Notes under the pieces: model-generated | The model's input: only the letters and a program-made list of their open reading frames with translations | The model's database searches: none | What the model was told of the DNA's origin: nothing | Translations under genes and position numbers: made by a program | Shown here: positions 11,887 to 23,227 of the stretch, piece after piece | Position numbering within the stretch: position 1 is the first letter of the stretch | Layout: every line of letters begins with the position of its first letter | Assembly (NCBI GenBank): GCA_965153355.1 | Contig: OZ231127.1 | Span: 35,278,001-35,342,000, forward strand | Reading direction: 5' to 3' | DNA length: 64,000 nucleotides | DNA from: Flaccisagitta enflata | Lineage: Eukaryota; Chaetognatha; Sagittoidea; Aphragmophora

Positions 11887-12428
11887 CCGGGTGGACATAA
11901 AAAAGGTAGCTCTGTATCAGATAAAATAAAAACTGTATCTTATTGCTTATTATGTGAATATTTGAGTTAGTAAATCTCTTAATTTATATATGTGATCAAA
12001 ATTTACAAATTCAAATTATGTATGATAAACCAAAATAACATTTTCTGAGCATTATTGCCTGTTTATAACCAAAAGTAACAATTGATTATTATTAGTGTTT
12101 TGGGTGTGCATTAGGTTTTTTGTTGAGGAAGTCTTGGTTTCTATATTTTCCTAAGACACACTTTGATTCAACTATCTTCATTTGAAAGTAAATCTTGTTA
12201 AAATCATTGATTTTAAGTCAAATCTAAGCAAAATTCTTTATGTGGTCCGTAATTCAATTCAGTTTTTTAAAAATAAAATGAAAAATATTGTTCCTCATAA
12301 AAAATGTTCTTAATGGAACATACCGGCGACAATTATATCTAAGTAGCTAAAAAATTTTTTTTTACTTAGGAGAAATTCTAAAGGTGTTATCAAAAAAATT
12401 AAAAGCTACCTTTTTAAAGACCACCCGT
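11887..12428. mobile_element. TA-flanked TIR element inside the pseudogene (MITE-like)
   Basis: The ends are CCGGGTGGACAT...AAAAAAGGTAGCT and, inverted, ACGGGTGGTCTTTAAAAAGG. TA dinucleotides lie directly outside both ends (11,885-11,886 and 12,429-12,430). Deleting the element plus one TA rejoins the surrounding coding frame (ISIRTM to NQLGES). It is 542 bp with no open frame, most like a non-autonomous Tc1/mariner-type or other TA-targeting element. Confidence 0.78.
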
Positions 12429-12654
12429 TACATAGTTCTGATACTAATGTACTGCATGTATTTTCCTGCTCCATATTCAACCCACACATCATCAACTTGA
12501 GCTGCTATTTTAAAGAAAAGTCCAACAAGAATGACAATGACGTCTGAGTCAACTGTTTTTATGCAAATTTTTTGCATGTTATTTTCAATCAAGTGCTTGA
12601 GGTGGAACCTCATTCTTGTATCAGCTTCTTCATGGTAGCGATGTGGCATGGAGA

Positions 12655-13554
<900 letters not shown>

Positions 13555-13558
13555 CTTT

Positions 13559-13763
13559 GCAAGCTACGCGACTCTACAACCCACTTTGTCCGTCCGTCGG
13601 GGTGTCCATCCATCGGTCCGTCCGTCACACTTTATATTTTTAGGATAGTGCGGTCTCAATGCTCCTGCCAAAATGCTCTAGTGACCTCAAATACGGCCCC
13701 TACCCAGTGGTGGTAGTACCCACCCGCGCGCGACTTGGGTAGCCATGTATTTGGCCTTGTTTC
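13559..13763 (-). mobile_element. Family A element, nearly complete
   Basis: Begins at the palindromic end (AAGCTACGCGACTCTACAAC), then (GTCC/GTCG)n, CACTTTATATTTTTAG, GCTCCTGCC, and ends with CGCGCGCGACTTGGGTAGCC...GGCCTTGTTT. The outer half of the palindrome is missing. It directly follows the previous A copy in the same orientation. Confidence 0.78.
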
Positions 13764-14040
13764 TCATTGAAAGTCATCATCAACGAAATGGGCAAAATTG
13801 AAATGAGGGGAGTTTTCAAAGTTTCTGGAATTGAGACTACCAAATGTCACCCGAAGATGATCATCTCATGCGCAATTTTTAGTCGGTTTTCAGTGACTCT
13901 ACAATCTACAAGTGGCTATCAGTATCACGGACAGTCAAACCAATTTGCCTGTCCGCCGTTACCAGTATGTTCCGCCGGGCTTTTTGGGTCTTCAGGCGCC
14001 GAGGACAAAAAAGTCGGAAAAGAAAAACAGAACAAAAAAA

Positions 14041-14149
14041 AATAACAAAATAAGGTGCGACGTGTGGATCGTCGAACAATGCGTTACCGACCGACCAACC
14101 AACCAACGGACACAGCCAGTTGTAGAGGTGCTTTGTCGCACCTAAAAAG
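14041..14149 (+). mobile_element. Family A element, short AGGTGCGAC subtype
   Basis: The 5' word AGGTGCGAC lies at 14,052. A (GACCGACCAACC)n tract follows, then the 3' palindrome AGGTGCTTTGTCGCACCT and AAAAAG. The 5' word and 3' arm GTCGCACCT are exact reverse complements, although they differ completely from the common GTCGCG form. The true 5' edge is unclear. Confidence 0.65.
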
Positions 14150-14879
14150 ACGAAAAAGAGACAGAAAAAACAAACAAAAAAAAACAAACAAAAAACAAAA
14201 CAAAACAAAACAAATAAAAACCGCCTCTCGATAGCAGACCCTGTCATGCAACAGTAGACTTTGATTGTGCTCCTTGCATGTTCGCCTTGATTATGAAATG
14301 GTTTGAATATGTATGAATTCATAATCTATGAATTATGAAGCAAACCGTCAGTCATGGACATTTATTGGACAATATGTGCTGAGTAGTAGCTTGCGAGTTG
14401 GCAGGGGGAAGGAATGCGGGTAGGCAGGGACTGTCATCTAGATGGACAGAAGCAGTATTATGGTGGGCGTTGGGAGTATGGCTCAGAAATTGCTTTTTCG
14501 TTCAATTTCAAGATATCATCAAAAAAGTGTTACCAACATACTGGCAAACCAACCGACAAACCTACCGATGGTTTTATTATCTATTGAGCCGTTCAGCAAA
14601 AGGATAATCCTGAATAAAAAAGAAGGAGCTTAGGATGAGGCAGAAGGAAAAATGTGACAGGTTCAGGCTCTCGTGGAAAATCGAGAAAGTTTTTTCTTTC
14701 ATCACATTTTCAATCTGGCACTTTGATGTTGATTTACGGCAAACTGAATTCAATCAAAAACGAAAAGATTTGGACTTGGTTTGGAGAGATCACTTCAGGA
14801 AAAAGCGGGAAAGAGGTGCGGGTGGGCAGAGTTAGTGATGCAGAAGCCATTTGTTTCATGGGCAGGGACAGTGATGAAA
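14150..14879. other. No recognisable feature
   Basis: An A/CAAA-rich tract (14,160-14,215) followed by mixed sequence. The frames of about 60-70 codons overlap one another and have no recognisable motif. Confidence 0.5.
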
Positions 14880-15646
14880 AATAGGCCTTATACACGGCTA
14901 CCTAAGTGGCGTACGTGTGGGCAGGGGCAGTAATAAACTAGTCATCCAAGGATCGCACATGGTCAGCGGTACCCGATGCCCTGCTAGGAGTGATCAACTG
15001 AAGAAGTGGAGTGAGAGCAGGGCAGCGGCCCCAAAGGGCCGATGTCCTGTAAGACACAGGGGTGAATTTCCAGACGTCCTGAGAAGGCACATTGAAGGGC
15101 TGACATGCTTGATTTTGAGCCTGACAAGGCTGATTTAGGGTATTAGAGAGCTAATTTTGGAACTGAGAGGACTGATTTTGGGTCTGAGAGGGCTGATTTT
15201 GGGCTTGAGAGGGCTGATTTTGGGCTTGAGAGGGCTGATTTGGGGCTAATTTGGAGCTAATTTTGGAGCTGAAAGAGCTGATTTTGGGCCTGAGAGGGCT
15301 GATTTGGGGTCTGAGAGGGCTGATTTTGGGCCTGAGAGGGCTGATTTTGGGCTTGAGAGGGCTGATTTTGGGCTTGAGAGGGCTGATTTGGGGTCTGAGA
15401 GGGGCCTCGGGGGGGGGGGACGTACGTACGGACGTACGGACGTACGGACGTACGGACGTCTGGAAATTCACCCCTGTGTCCTACAGGACATCGGCCCTTT
15501 GGGGCCGCTGCCCAAAAAGGCTCACCAAGCATTTGGGCAGGAGCAGTAATGCAAAACGCCCGTAAATGCCGAGAAAAAAAAACAAAACAAAATGTGACCG
15601 ACCGACGGACATAGCGGGTTATAGTCGCGTGCACGCGACTAAAAAA
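14880..15646 (+). mobile_element. Family A element carrying a nested family R element
   Basis: The 5' part AATAGGCCTTATACACGGC...GGGCAGGGGCAGTAAT (14,880-14,934) and the 3' part CTCACCAAGCATTTGGGCAG...GTCGCGTGCACGCGACTAAAAA (15,520-15,646) are halves of one A copy. R copy R2 lies between them. Confidence 0.8.
14935..15519 (+). mobile_element. Family R array element (copy R2), well preserved
   Basis: The left arm has GTCATCCAAGGATCGCACAT, GGTCAGCGGTACCCGATGCC and CGGCCCCAAAGGGCCGATG, then TGTAAGACACAGGGGTG. About ten units of the 21 bp repeat CTGATTTTGGGCTTGAGAGGG follow. Next come GGGGGGGGG, (ACGTACGG)n and an inverted arm ending GGCCCTTTGGGGCCGCTGCC. Because 21 is divisible by three, the array gives open frames of about 100 codons (LILGLRG repeats) that are not genes. 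Confidence 0.88.
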
Positions 15647-15773
15647 CTGCGTGCGGAGACAAAAAAAAGCCCAATCAAGCAAAGCGTGACCGACCATTCG
15701 ACCGACCGACAAACTGACGGACCGACGGACCGACTGACCGACAGACAGACAATGCGTCCACGCGATTTAAAAA
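15647..15773 (+). mobile_element. Family A element, partial
   Basis: CTGCGTGCGGAGACAAAAAA, AAAGCGTGACCGACC, a (GACCGACGGACC)n tract, then a decayed 3' end AATGCGTCCACGCGATTTAAA. It directly follows the previous copy in the same orientation. Confidence 0.68.
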
Positions 15774-16660
15774 ATGATATGATGGAGATGACAAAAAAGA
15801 ATCGAGTATTTTGTCATCGTTTAGTTTGCTTATACAGTGGAACCAACTATTGATCCATGAGGTAATTCTTCGGTTGTTGGGAACGATTTGGTTTGGTTCA
15901 TGAGAACAGTATTAAAACTTACTACCTAGGAAAAAACTCTTCGTTCATGTGTATCCCAACAAGGGGCCACCATGGCGGCCCTGGCGGCCCCTTGCTATAC
16001 GGCCCTGGTGATAACTATACTTCTGTTAGGAATAGGTAGAGAAAATTTGTGAAACTCAGAAACTACTACGAAAGACCTATTATTTGGGACCTATCCCGTT
16101 TCTGTGACTCAATCCGTTTAGAAATGAGAGCAATTTCTGGAAACGGCGAAAAAAATTGAGTTGATTCAATATTTGTGAGCGCGATCGTCAACATACGGTG
16201 TGAAGTATTGTCTTTGTAGATTAAGCTTATCATCATGGATTTTTCATACAATGACAAAAGATTGACACACAAATTCCGGATATCACTTCAGATCAAAACC
16301 TATTGCCCATTATAAAGCATTGGGAAAAGAACGGGTGAGTTATATAAATCAAGTGGCGGAAAAAAATTTGCACAAATGTTCACGTGATAAGTCCTCTTAG
16401 AATTGTTAAAGCTCTGTAAACAGCAACTAGATGCCAAATGGATGCGGTCCTACCCTAGGTAGGATGTCAGATCAAATCATGAATAAAAGAAATCCTTCAA
16501 TTTCTTGACATCAAATGAATAAGATAATTTTTTCCCCAAGTAAACGAAGACTTTTTTCCTAGGTAGTAATTTAATGGTTATTTGCGTTCTTTCTTCATTG
16601 ATTTTTTTTCTTAAATTTAATGAATTTTTTATAAAACATTTTTTTGCAAAATATTTCATT
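15774..16660. other. No recognised gene; contains a small hairpin with an ATG
   Basis: Mostly AT-rich. At about 15,959-15,994 a hairpin (CAAGGGGCC ... GGCCCCTTG) contains GCCACCATGGCG, the start of a 26-codon hydrophobic frame ending at 16,052 (see findings). Nothing else recognisable. Confidence 0.5.
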
Positions 16661-16669
16661 TGTTAAAAA

Positions 16670-17070
16670 ATTTTCAAAGCAAAACAAAACTTTTTGAAAA
16701 AAATTTTATTTAAAATTTTATTAGAATTTAGCGAAAAAATAAAGAGAAAAAAATCTAGCGAAAAAAAAAAAATTTAGCAAAAGAAATTTAGCGAAAAGAA
16801 GGGAAAAAAAATTTAATAAAAAAAATTTAGGAAAAAAAATTTAATAAAAAAAAGTTTAGCGAAAAATAATTTAATAAAAAAAAAATTAGCAAAAAAAAAA
16901 TTAATAATAAAATTTGGCAAAAAAAATTATTGAAAAAAAATTTAGTGGAAAAAATTTGGCGAAAAAAAATTTAGTGAAAAAAAAAGTGAAAAAAAAATTT
17001 GTCCAAAAAATTTAGCGAAATTTTTTTTAAAAGAACAAATGAAGCAAAAAAAAAAAAAATCTGGTGGAAA
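16670..17070 (+). repeat. Degenerate ~14-16 bp A-rich minisatellite
   Basis: Repeats of the type GCGAAAAAAAATTTA recur throughout with many indels. Pure low-complexity sequence, no coding value. Confidence 0.88.
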
Positions 17071-17309
17071 ACATTTGAAATTTATTTATTGCAATTGAAA
17101 TTGAAAAGTAATAGTTTTTTATTTTACTATATTAAACAAAATTGTATTTTTTAAATGATCGCTTTATTCAAAAACACCCCTATGCTAAAATATTTTAAAA
17201 ACACAAATCTTAGCATGCTTTTACCTGAGTACAAAAATAAGAGGAAAAAATTAATTGATAAAATAAATTTTAATTTTTTTTTTAATTTTTAAAAATCAAT
17301 TGATATTTA

Positions 17310-17350
17310 GATAATGATGATAATGATGATGATGATGATGATGATGATCA
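17310..17350 (+). repeat. (GAT)n trinucleotide repeat
   Basis: GATGATAATGATGATGATG array. A smaller GAT array at 18,247-18,262 lies at the matching point of an inverted copy. The flanks (GGCGTATTTGA, GCAGCTGCCGC and GTCGGACA at 17,352-17,420) reappear inverted at about 18,178-18,247. Confidence 0.85.
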
Positions 17351-17600
17351 TCGGCGTATTTGAAGGGGCTTCCGCAGCTGCCGCGGCAGCTGTACCATGT
17401 CGGACAGGATTGATGTCGGACAGACAGACAAAAGAAAGAAGAAGAAAAGGAGTAGGAGGGGAAAAGAAGGAAGAAGGAAAGAAGAGAAGGATATAGAGAA
17501 GCGAAATAGACAGACAGACAGAGCGAGAACAAGGCGGATACTACGGCAATCGGTAGCGGATGGTTGGGCGGGAGAACAGTGATCTGGCTCATCAGAATTC

Positions 17601-17693
17601 AAAAAATGTGACCGACATACCCGGCCGACCTACCGACAGTACTGCCGACCGGCCTGACGGAAGGATGTAGAGTCGCGTGTCAGCGACTAAAAA
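17601..17693 (+). mobile_element. Family A element, 3' half
   Basis: AAAAATGTGACCGAC, a divergent (CCGACC)n tract, GATGTAGAGTCGCGTGTCAGCGACTAAAAAG. A short (GA)n tract starts immediately after the terminal A's. Confidence 0.72.
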
Positions 17694-17699
17694 GAGAGA

Positions 17700-18540
17700 G
17701 AGAGAGGGAGAGAGGTACTCAGAAATCGAAACTTGTTTTGTTTGGTAGTATGATAGGTAGAACATTATCCCTCACCATGTAACAACGGGCTCCATAGGTC
17801 ACATGACTAATCATGAACGTTGTGACTATTTATGCTATGCCATAGTTTGCTCTCTTCTTTCTGATTGAATGCTTCAGTATCATTTTACCACTGTTACATT
17901 TTTTCATTTGGATTTCCGCTGAAAATATTTCTGCTAAAATGTTCAACAGATTTCAGCTAACTCCTAAACGACGCTTTAAAAGTACAATGCAGTCATTGTT
18001 CCAAGTGTGATGAGAATTTTATGAATTTATTTTAACTTATGTTGTTCTAAGTAGCTATACACTGCTGTGCAAAGTCGTTGTTATGTATGGTCATATCTAG
18101 TTATATCTAGTAGTATGTAGTAGTGGTATTTATGTATAGTTTTAAAAAGACGTAAATAGTTATATGTGGTAGTACAGGTCGGACAGGAGCTTTGTCGGAC
18201 ATTAATTGGAGGCGGCAGCTGCTGAAATCTTGGCTCAGATACGCCGCTGATGATGATGATGATTCAAATATTTAGTTAATCTCTATGTTAAGTTAAAAAA
18301 TATGTGATATTCAGTATACTTTGTATGTCAATATTGCAAAAAGTTTGGAATTCTTTACTGAAATTATTTTGATTAACGTTGACTTAATATAATACTGTTA
18401 AAACTTAATGCTTTTAAAAGATTTTTGTGTTGTTACCATCAAGATCATTACTGTGTTATATTCCTGATATTATACATTTTAAAATATTTATTATCTTATA
18501 TATTCTTATAAGAATCATCACTCTGATCTTTGATGATTAA
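17700..18540. other. No gene; inverted copy of the GAT-flanked block
   Basis: AT-rich. About 18,175-18,262 (GTCGGACAGGAGC, GGCGGCAGCTGCTGA, ACGCCGCTGATGATG) is an inverted, diverged copy of 17,330-17,420. Otherwise nothing I can support. Confidence 0.5.
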
Positions 18541-18793
18541 ACATGAAAAAATAGCAGTTCACATATTATGGCAAACGCCACTGGTTTACCTAAACTCGCG
18601 ATGTTAGAATCAATGATTCCTGTTTTGACTCACCGCGATTGTCGCTCGCCATCAACAGAAACAGATCGCTGAGTTGCAATGAGATTTCCGTGTGGATTTA
18701 CGTAAAGGCTGGCCAAAACTGGACCATAATCTGGGTTCCTTATTCAATTCTCCACACAGTGATGTAAAACCTTCTGTGGCAAAAGGCGGCAAT

Positions 18794-18980
18794 GATTGCG
18801 TGCACGCGACTCTACAACCCGCTTTGTCCGTCGGTCGGTCGGTTGGTCGGTCGGTCACACTTTACTTTTTTTATGATTTTATTTCTTTGACCTCACTGCT
18901 CCTGCCAAAGTGGTCTGGTGACCTCAAATACTGGCCCACCCGCACGCGACTTCGGTAGCCGTGTATCCGGCCTTGTTTTT
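18794..18980 (-). mobile_element. Family A element, complete copy
   Basis: Palindrome TGCGTGCACGCGAC, then TCTACAACCCGCTTTGTCCG, (TCGG)n, TCACACTTTAC, GCTCCTGCC, CCCGCACGCGACTTCGG, GTAGCCGTGTATCCGGCCTT, GTTTT. At about 187 bp it is one of the cleanest copies. The 5' word GTCGCGTGC (minus strand) exactly complements the 3' arm GCACGCGAC. Confidence 0.85.
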
Positions 18981-19210
18981 TGTCTTCCGTAGGGATGTTC
19001 ACAAGTTTTGCACAATGAAACCATATTATCTATGCTAGATGTGCTCATAGCGAGTTGAAACTTGACGATGACATCAAGAACACTTGTATTGACATTTTTC
19101 AATAGTTGTATCCAATGAAAAAAAATTTGCCTTTTTTAGTTTTTTTTTTTTTTTTTTTTTTTGGTTTATTAGAGCCAGGACCAGAGTTCGGGTAGTTTCA
19201 AGAGGCTGTG

Positions 19211-19353
19211 TTTTTAGTCGCGGACACAAGACTCTACACTCAAGTAATCTAGGTCGGTGAGTCCGTCCGTCATTTTAATTCCGATCATTTTTTGCATTAC
19301 TGCTCCTGCCCAACAGTCCGCGACTGGATTGCCGTGTATCCGGCCTTTTTTTT
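19211..19353 (-). mobile_element. Family A element, GTCGCGGAC subtype
   Basis: Minus-strand 5' end AAGGCCGGATACACGGCAAT then CCAGTCGCGGACTGTTGGGC, a short (GGAC)n tract, and 3' palindrome distal arm GTCCGCGAC with TAAAAA. It is 143 bp, so compact, with both ends present. Confidence 0.8.
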
Positions 19354-19519
19354 TCTTGGCGGCAAATCTGACCTTTACATAAACCCTGGCATTAAATTCG
19401 TATCTGCATTGTTCCAGTCTTGCGAATCATCATTTATTCTGGCCATCGGCATTTCGGAATGTCTCCCAGTCCTTCCTCTTACTTTCAATTAGTATCTCTG
19501 TCGTCCTGTGTTCGTCTAT

Positions 19520-19621
<102 letters not shown>

Positions 19622-19699
19622 GGCGTGCGTGCGACAACATGCTCAGTCACAAGAAGAAAGCGCAAAGAAGCGTTTTTAGTCAAACTATGGCTTGGTGCT

Positions 19700-19791
19700 A
19701 AGTCGCGTACACGCTGTCTGTCGGTCGGTTGGTCGGTCCTTCAGTGACCCTAGCTTTTTTGGTGTTTTTGAGTGTTTTATGCCTTTCACTA
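19700..19791 (-). mobile_element. Family A element, 3' fragment
   Basis: AAGTCGCGTACACGCTGTCTG, a (TCGG)n tract, CAGTGACCCTAGCTTTTTTG and TGTTTTTGAGTGTTTTATG match the palindrome-proximal part of the GACTAAAA subtype. The 5' part is missing. Confidence 0.6.
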
Positions 19792-20523
19792 TTTTTTTTT
19801 AGTCGCGTGCTACGCGACTCTACACCCTGCTATGTCGGTCCGTTGGTCGGTTGGTCGTTCGGTCGGCCCCATTTTTGACGCTGACCCCCAGGGGTTGATG
19901 ACCTGTCTTTCACCATGAAATTTTCTCCTCCTCCTTAAAATCATTCCCAGCTCAGAGGCCTGAATTCTGGTCAGGACCCAAATCCCGGTCTCGTGTCCCA
20001 AATCCTATCCAAAAGGCCCAAATCCTAGCCTCAAGGCCCAAATCCTTGCCTGGAGGCCCAAATCCCAGCTTTGAGACCCAAATCTCATGCTTTAGGCTCA
20101 AATCCCAGCCGCGAGGCCTAAATCTAAGCCTCAAGGTTCATATCCCAGCCTAAAGGATGAGATTTGGGTCTCAAGGCTGGGATTTGGGCCTGCAGGCTAG
20201 GATTTGGGCCCTGAAGCTAGGATTTGGGCCTTTTGGATAGGATTTGGGCCACGAGACTGGGATTTGGGTCTCGGGACTAGATTTGGGCCCCTTGGGCTGG
20301 GGAGAGGGACGGAAGAAGAAGAAGGAAGGAAAATTCCCCATGTGTGTGGCGTGGAATCATCGACCGCTGAGCAAACTATCTATCTCTCAGCTGGCAGCAC
20401 AACCTATTAGGGCAGGGCACGGGTACCGCTGACCATCTAACGCTTTTGCGACTATTATATCTAGGTTCCTTTTTCAATTCTCCGCACAGAGATGTACGGT
20501 CGCTGTGTATCCGGCCTTGTTTT
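19792..20523 (-). mobile_element. Family A element carrying a nested family R element
   Basis: The 3' palindrome AGTCGCGTGCTACGCGACT with (TCGG/TTGG)n lies at 19,792-19,868. The 5' end CGGTCGCTGTGTATCCGGCC TTGTTTT lies at 20,496-20,523. The R element fills the interval. Confidence 0.75.
19880..20454. mobile_element. Family R array element (copy R3) with a self-inverted array
   Basis: From about 19,965 to 20,150 the units read AGGCCCAAATCCTAGCCTCA (20 bp). From about 20,155 to 20,290 they read the reverse complement (GGATTTGGGCCT type). The tandem array is thus head-to-head around 20,153. The right end reads GGGTACCGCTGACCATCTAA CGCTTTTGCGACT, matching the left ends of R4 and R8 inverted. Confidence 0.82.
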
Positions 20524-20700
20524 GGTAGTTTTCACTTATTACGTGAGTCGGTTTAAATCTTGACTCAGTGTTGAAATGCAAAATGGATGTGGCGAATTTC
20601 GGAGCTCCCTTACATCTATGGATATCGGTACATCGATATAAGATATAATACTTTGATGGCGCAAGATAGTTCGAGTACAAGATAATCCTAGTACAAGATA

Positions 20701-21128
20701 CAGTACGATGGGAGCAAAGACGACCTAGACTGGAGGATGGATTTTTTGTATCTTAATTGTTTTTTCTATAAAAAAATTAAAAATATAGGTTAATAAAAAA
20801 TTTCTTTACTGAGTGAATATGTTTGGTTCTTTTAGATATGAACTTGTGACTTATAAATAAAGATTTAAAACAGCTATAAAACCTGTAAAATTTTTTTATT
20901 AAATTGATTTTTTCTTAATTCATGTAAAATTTCATACACAATCTAATAAAACGGGTTAAAACATTCAAAAATGATGTCCTGATGAAGTCCCGTCATATGA
21001 TGAAGTTTCGAAAAAGCAAACATATTCACTGAAAAGAGTTATTTTTAATGAACATAGGTCTTAATTTAAAAAAAAATCAAGATTCAATCTTTCCTCAAGT
21101 CTAGGTCGTCTTTGCTCCCATGGTACTG
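20701..21128. mobile_element. TIR element, 31 bp inverted ends (MITE-like)
   Basis: The ends are CAGTACGATGGGAGCAAAGA and CGACCTAGACT on the left. The right end is the inverse, with one mismatch in the first 31 bases. TA precedes the left end and TG follows the right. It is 428 bp and AT-rich with no coding frame. A Tc1/mariner-like origin is inferred from the CAGT start and the TA. Confidence 0.8.
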
Positions 21129-21245
21129 TGGCTACCCAGGGTCATTTTACTCGTGACGAAGATAGAGACATAGCACATCTTCTGTCTCTTTGTCACCGTT
21201 TCTCTCTCCCTTTCCCTTTACTAAAGGGCACCCTCACAGTGTCTA

Positions 21246-21415
<170 letters not shown>

Positions 21416-21486
21416 ACTTCTGGAAATGTGGCCTAGTCTGCCGCACTGACTGAATCCGCTTCATTTGAGTTGGAGTTTTGTCTTTT

Positions 21487-21487
<1 letters not shown>

Positions 21488-21525
<38 letters not shown>
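21488..21525 (+). repeat. (GA)n microsatellite
   Basis: GA array 70 bp after the (TC)n array, so the two are inverted relative to each other and could pair. Confidence 0.95.
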
Positions 21526-21528
<3 letters not shown>

Positions 21529-22560
21529 TTCTGTTTCGTTTGTTAGTTGTTACTCAAGATTCGAATGCATTCATGGCTCCATTCCTATGTCGTATTACAT
21601 ATGAGGGTAGGAATATCTGGTTTCTAATGCTTATGGACAGAGTCTTATAAGACGAAGGAATGGTGGGGGTCACATCGACCCTGTTGGTAAAGCTATAGAC
21701 ACTATTGGTAACGTATCTAAGTGACGGTTGTGTATCAGAATAGTCAGAAGGAATGTTGTCTCTTATCCTAATTTGCATAACATTTGGAAATGTTTTTAGC
21801 GAAACAAAAACGGAAGACGATTGAAATGAGGAAAAAGGAAAACGGTGAAGGTCTTAAAATTCATGTCCCCATACTGAGTAAGTGTTATGAGAAGATCAAA
21901 AAAACTTTTGCATATTGACACACCCATGATCTTTTGCGTGAAAACAGACTTTACCAATAAAGATCAGGAGAAAAAATTTTGGTCCTCTAAAGATGAGTTT
22001 ACGCGACGAGAAAGCTTCAAAAATTACAGTCCCCCGTCGGGGACTGTAATTTTGAAGCTTTTTTTTATGGGTTTTCCGATTTGGCTGAAATTTTGCATGA
22101 AAGTTGTTGAAGAGTATCTACATTACTAGTATGAAGAAGAGTTTGGCGGAACAAATTTTTGCTGCACTGCCTAGCCAACCAAAAATGACGCTTATAAAGA
22201 TTTTTCGAAAATTCATGAAATTTTGATTTTTCTTTTTATGAAACATCCTCACACTAATGCGTTGAAATATAATTTAAGTAAAAAATATTCTCATATTGAT
22301 TTTTTTGCTACAATATGCTTAATTTTGTATTGTTTTGTGTTCAAAATCTGTCTAATTAAGCCGAATTTGCAAGAAAAAATGAGCTCAGTTTACAAAATTC
22401 TTCTATGGATTCCTAAATGTTACTTCATCAGCTATACAGTAATCTATAGCCTTGTCAAATTTGAATCACTAAAAAAATGGCTCATTCTGCCCACTTGCCG
22501 TTTCTTGACATTTGCCTATTGCTAAAAACCACCTGGCGGTATTTTGAATACACTTTTTTT
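21526..22560. other. No gene; contains a near-perfect 50 bp palindrome
   Basis: AT-rich sequence. 22,011-22,061 is a hairpin (AAAGCTTCAAAAATTACAGT..., mirrored after CCCCCGTCGGGG), detailed in findings. No recognisable coding sequence. Frames of 80-100 codons are AT-driven. Confidence 0.55.
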
Positions 22561-23227
22561 TATATGAACGTCATTTTTTAAGCAAGCTTTCAAGCAGTTT
22601 CAAGGCTTGAACGTTCTTAAATTGTTCCTAATTTAAACACATTTTTCAACCTTCAATTAAGAACATTCTTATTTAGTTTTATGTTTGTTATTAAGGAGAA
22701 AATGAAGGAAAATGTCAATGATACAACAAAGTAGCAGATTTAAATGTTTTAAGTGAATTTAGATTGATGAAAGTAGAAAAATACATGCTCACAGGATGTG
22801 CAAAAAATTTGGCAAAATTTTCTAAGAACAGTTTTAAACTGCTTTCAAATGATTTTTAGTCGCGTGCACGCGACTCTACAACCCGCTTTGTCCGTCGGTC
22901 GGTTGGTCGGTCGGTCGGTCGGTCACACTTTACTTTTTTTTATCAATTTTATTTCTCTAAGTCATTTTTAGTCATTCTAAGTCATTTTATGTCATTATAA
23001 GTCATTTTAAGTCATTATACTTCATTTTAAATCACTTTCAGTCATTTTTAGTCATTTTTAGTCATTCTAAGTCCTTCTCAGTCATTTTAGTCATTTTACT
23101 TAATATCGTCATTTCACTTTTTATTTACATAATCATAGGTAATTATAGGTAATTATACAATTTTGGGTAATCATAGGTCATTATAGGTAATTACAGGTCA
23201 TTATAGGTGATTATAGGTCATTATGTA

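Larger units (their letters stand above)
11105..12653 (-). pseudogene. Broken 'TG(S)DTTSAF / EADTR...DSDV' family gene with two insertions
   Basis: Minus-strand reading in three blocks. Block 1 (12,653-12,431) encodes HEEADTRMRFHLKHL, then VDSDVIVILVG and VEYGAGKYMQYIS. Block 2 (11,884-11,850) encodes NQLGESGAKAL. Block 3 (11,663-11,105) encodes HAFTGSDTTSAFRNKGKKTA, then LPPTKNALIQHIKRSVYQTG, and ends in a Cys-rich stretch CGCKKDGSTKRCSCKSADLP. I recognise these motifs from a multi-copy family common in invertebrate genomes, whose role is not known to me. The acidic EAD...DSD pattern resembles XPG/FEN-like or PIN-like nuclease folds (inference only). Damage: the 5' part is replaced by a (GA)n array, there is a frameshift or stop after the FCKK motif, an in-frame stop after DDHGS, and a TIR element and a family A element lie inside. 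Removing both insertions keeps one reading frame through the junctions. Confidence 0.8.

Noticed and set aside
12428-12653. Calling the EADTR...DSDV segment an active nuclease gene
   Set aside because: The sequence is truncated by a microsatellite and carries stops and insertions. The nuclease-fold resemblance rests only on acidic motif spacing.
15257-15712. 151-codon minus-strand frame with NQPSQAQ heptads
   Set aside because: Arises because the R2 array unit is 21 bp, a multiple of three. It lies across transposon arms.
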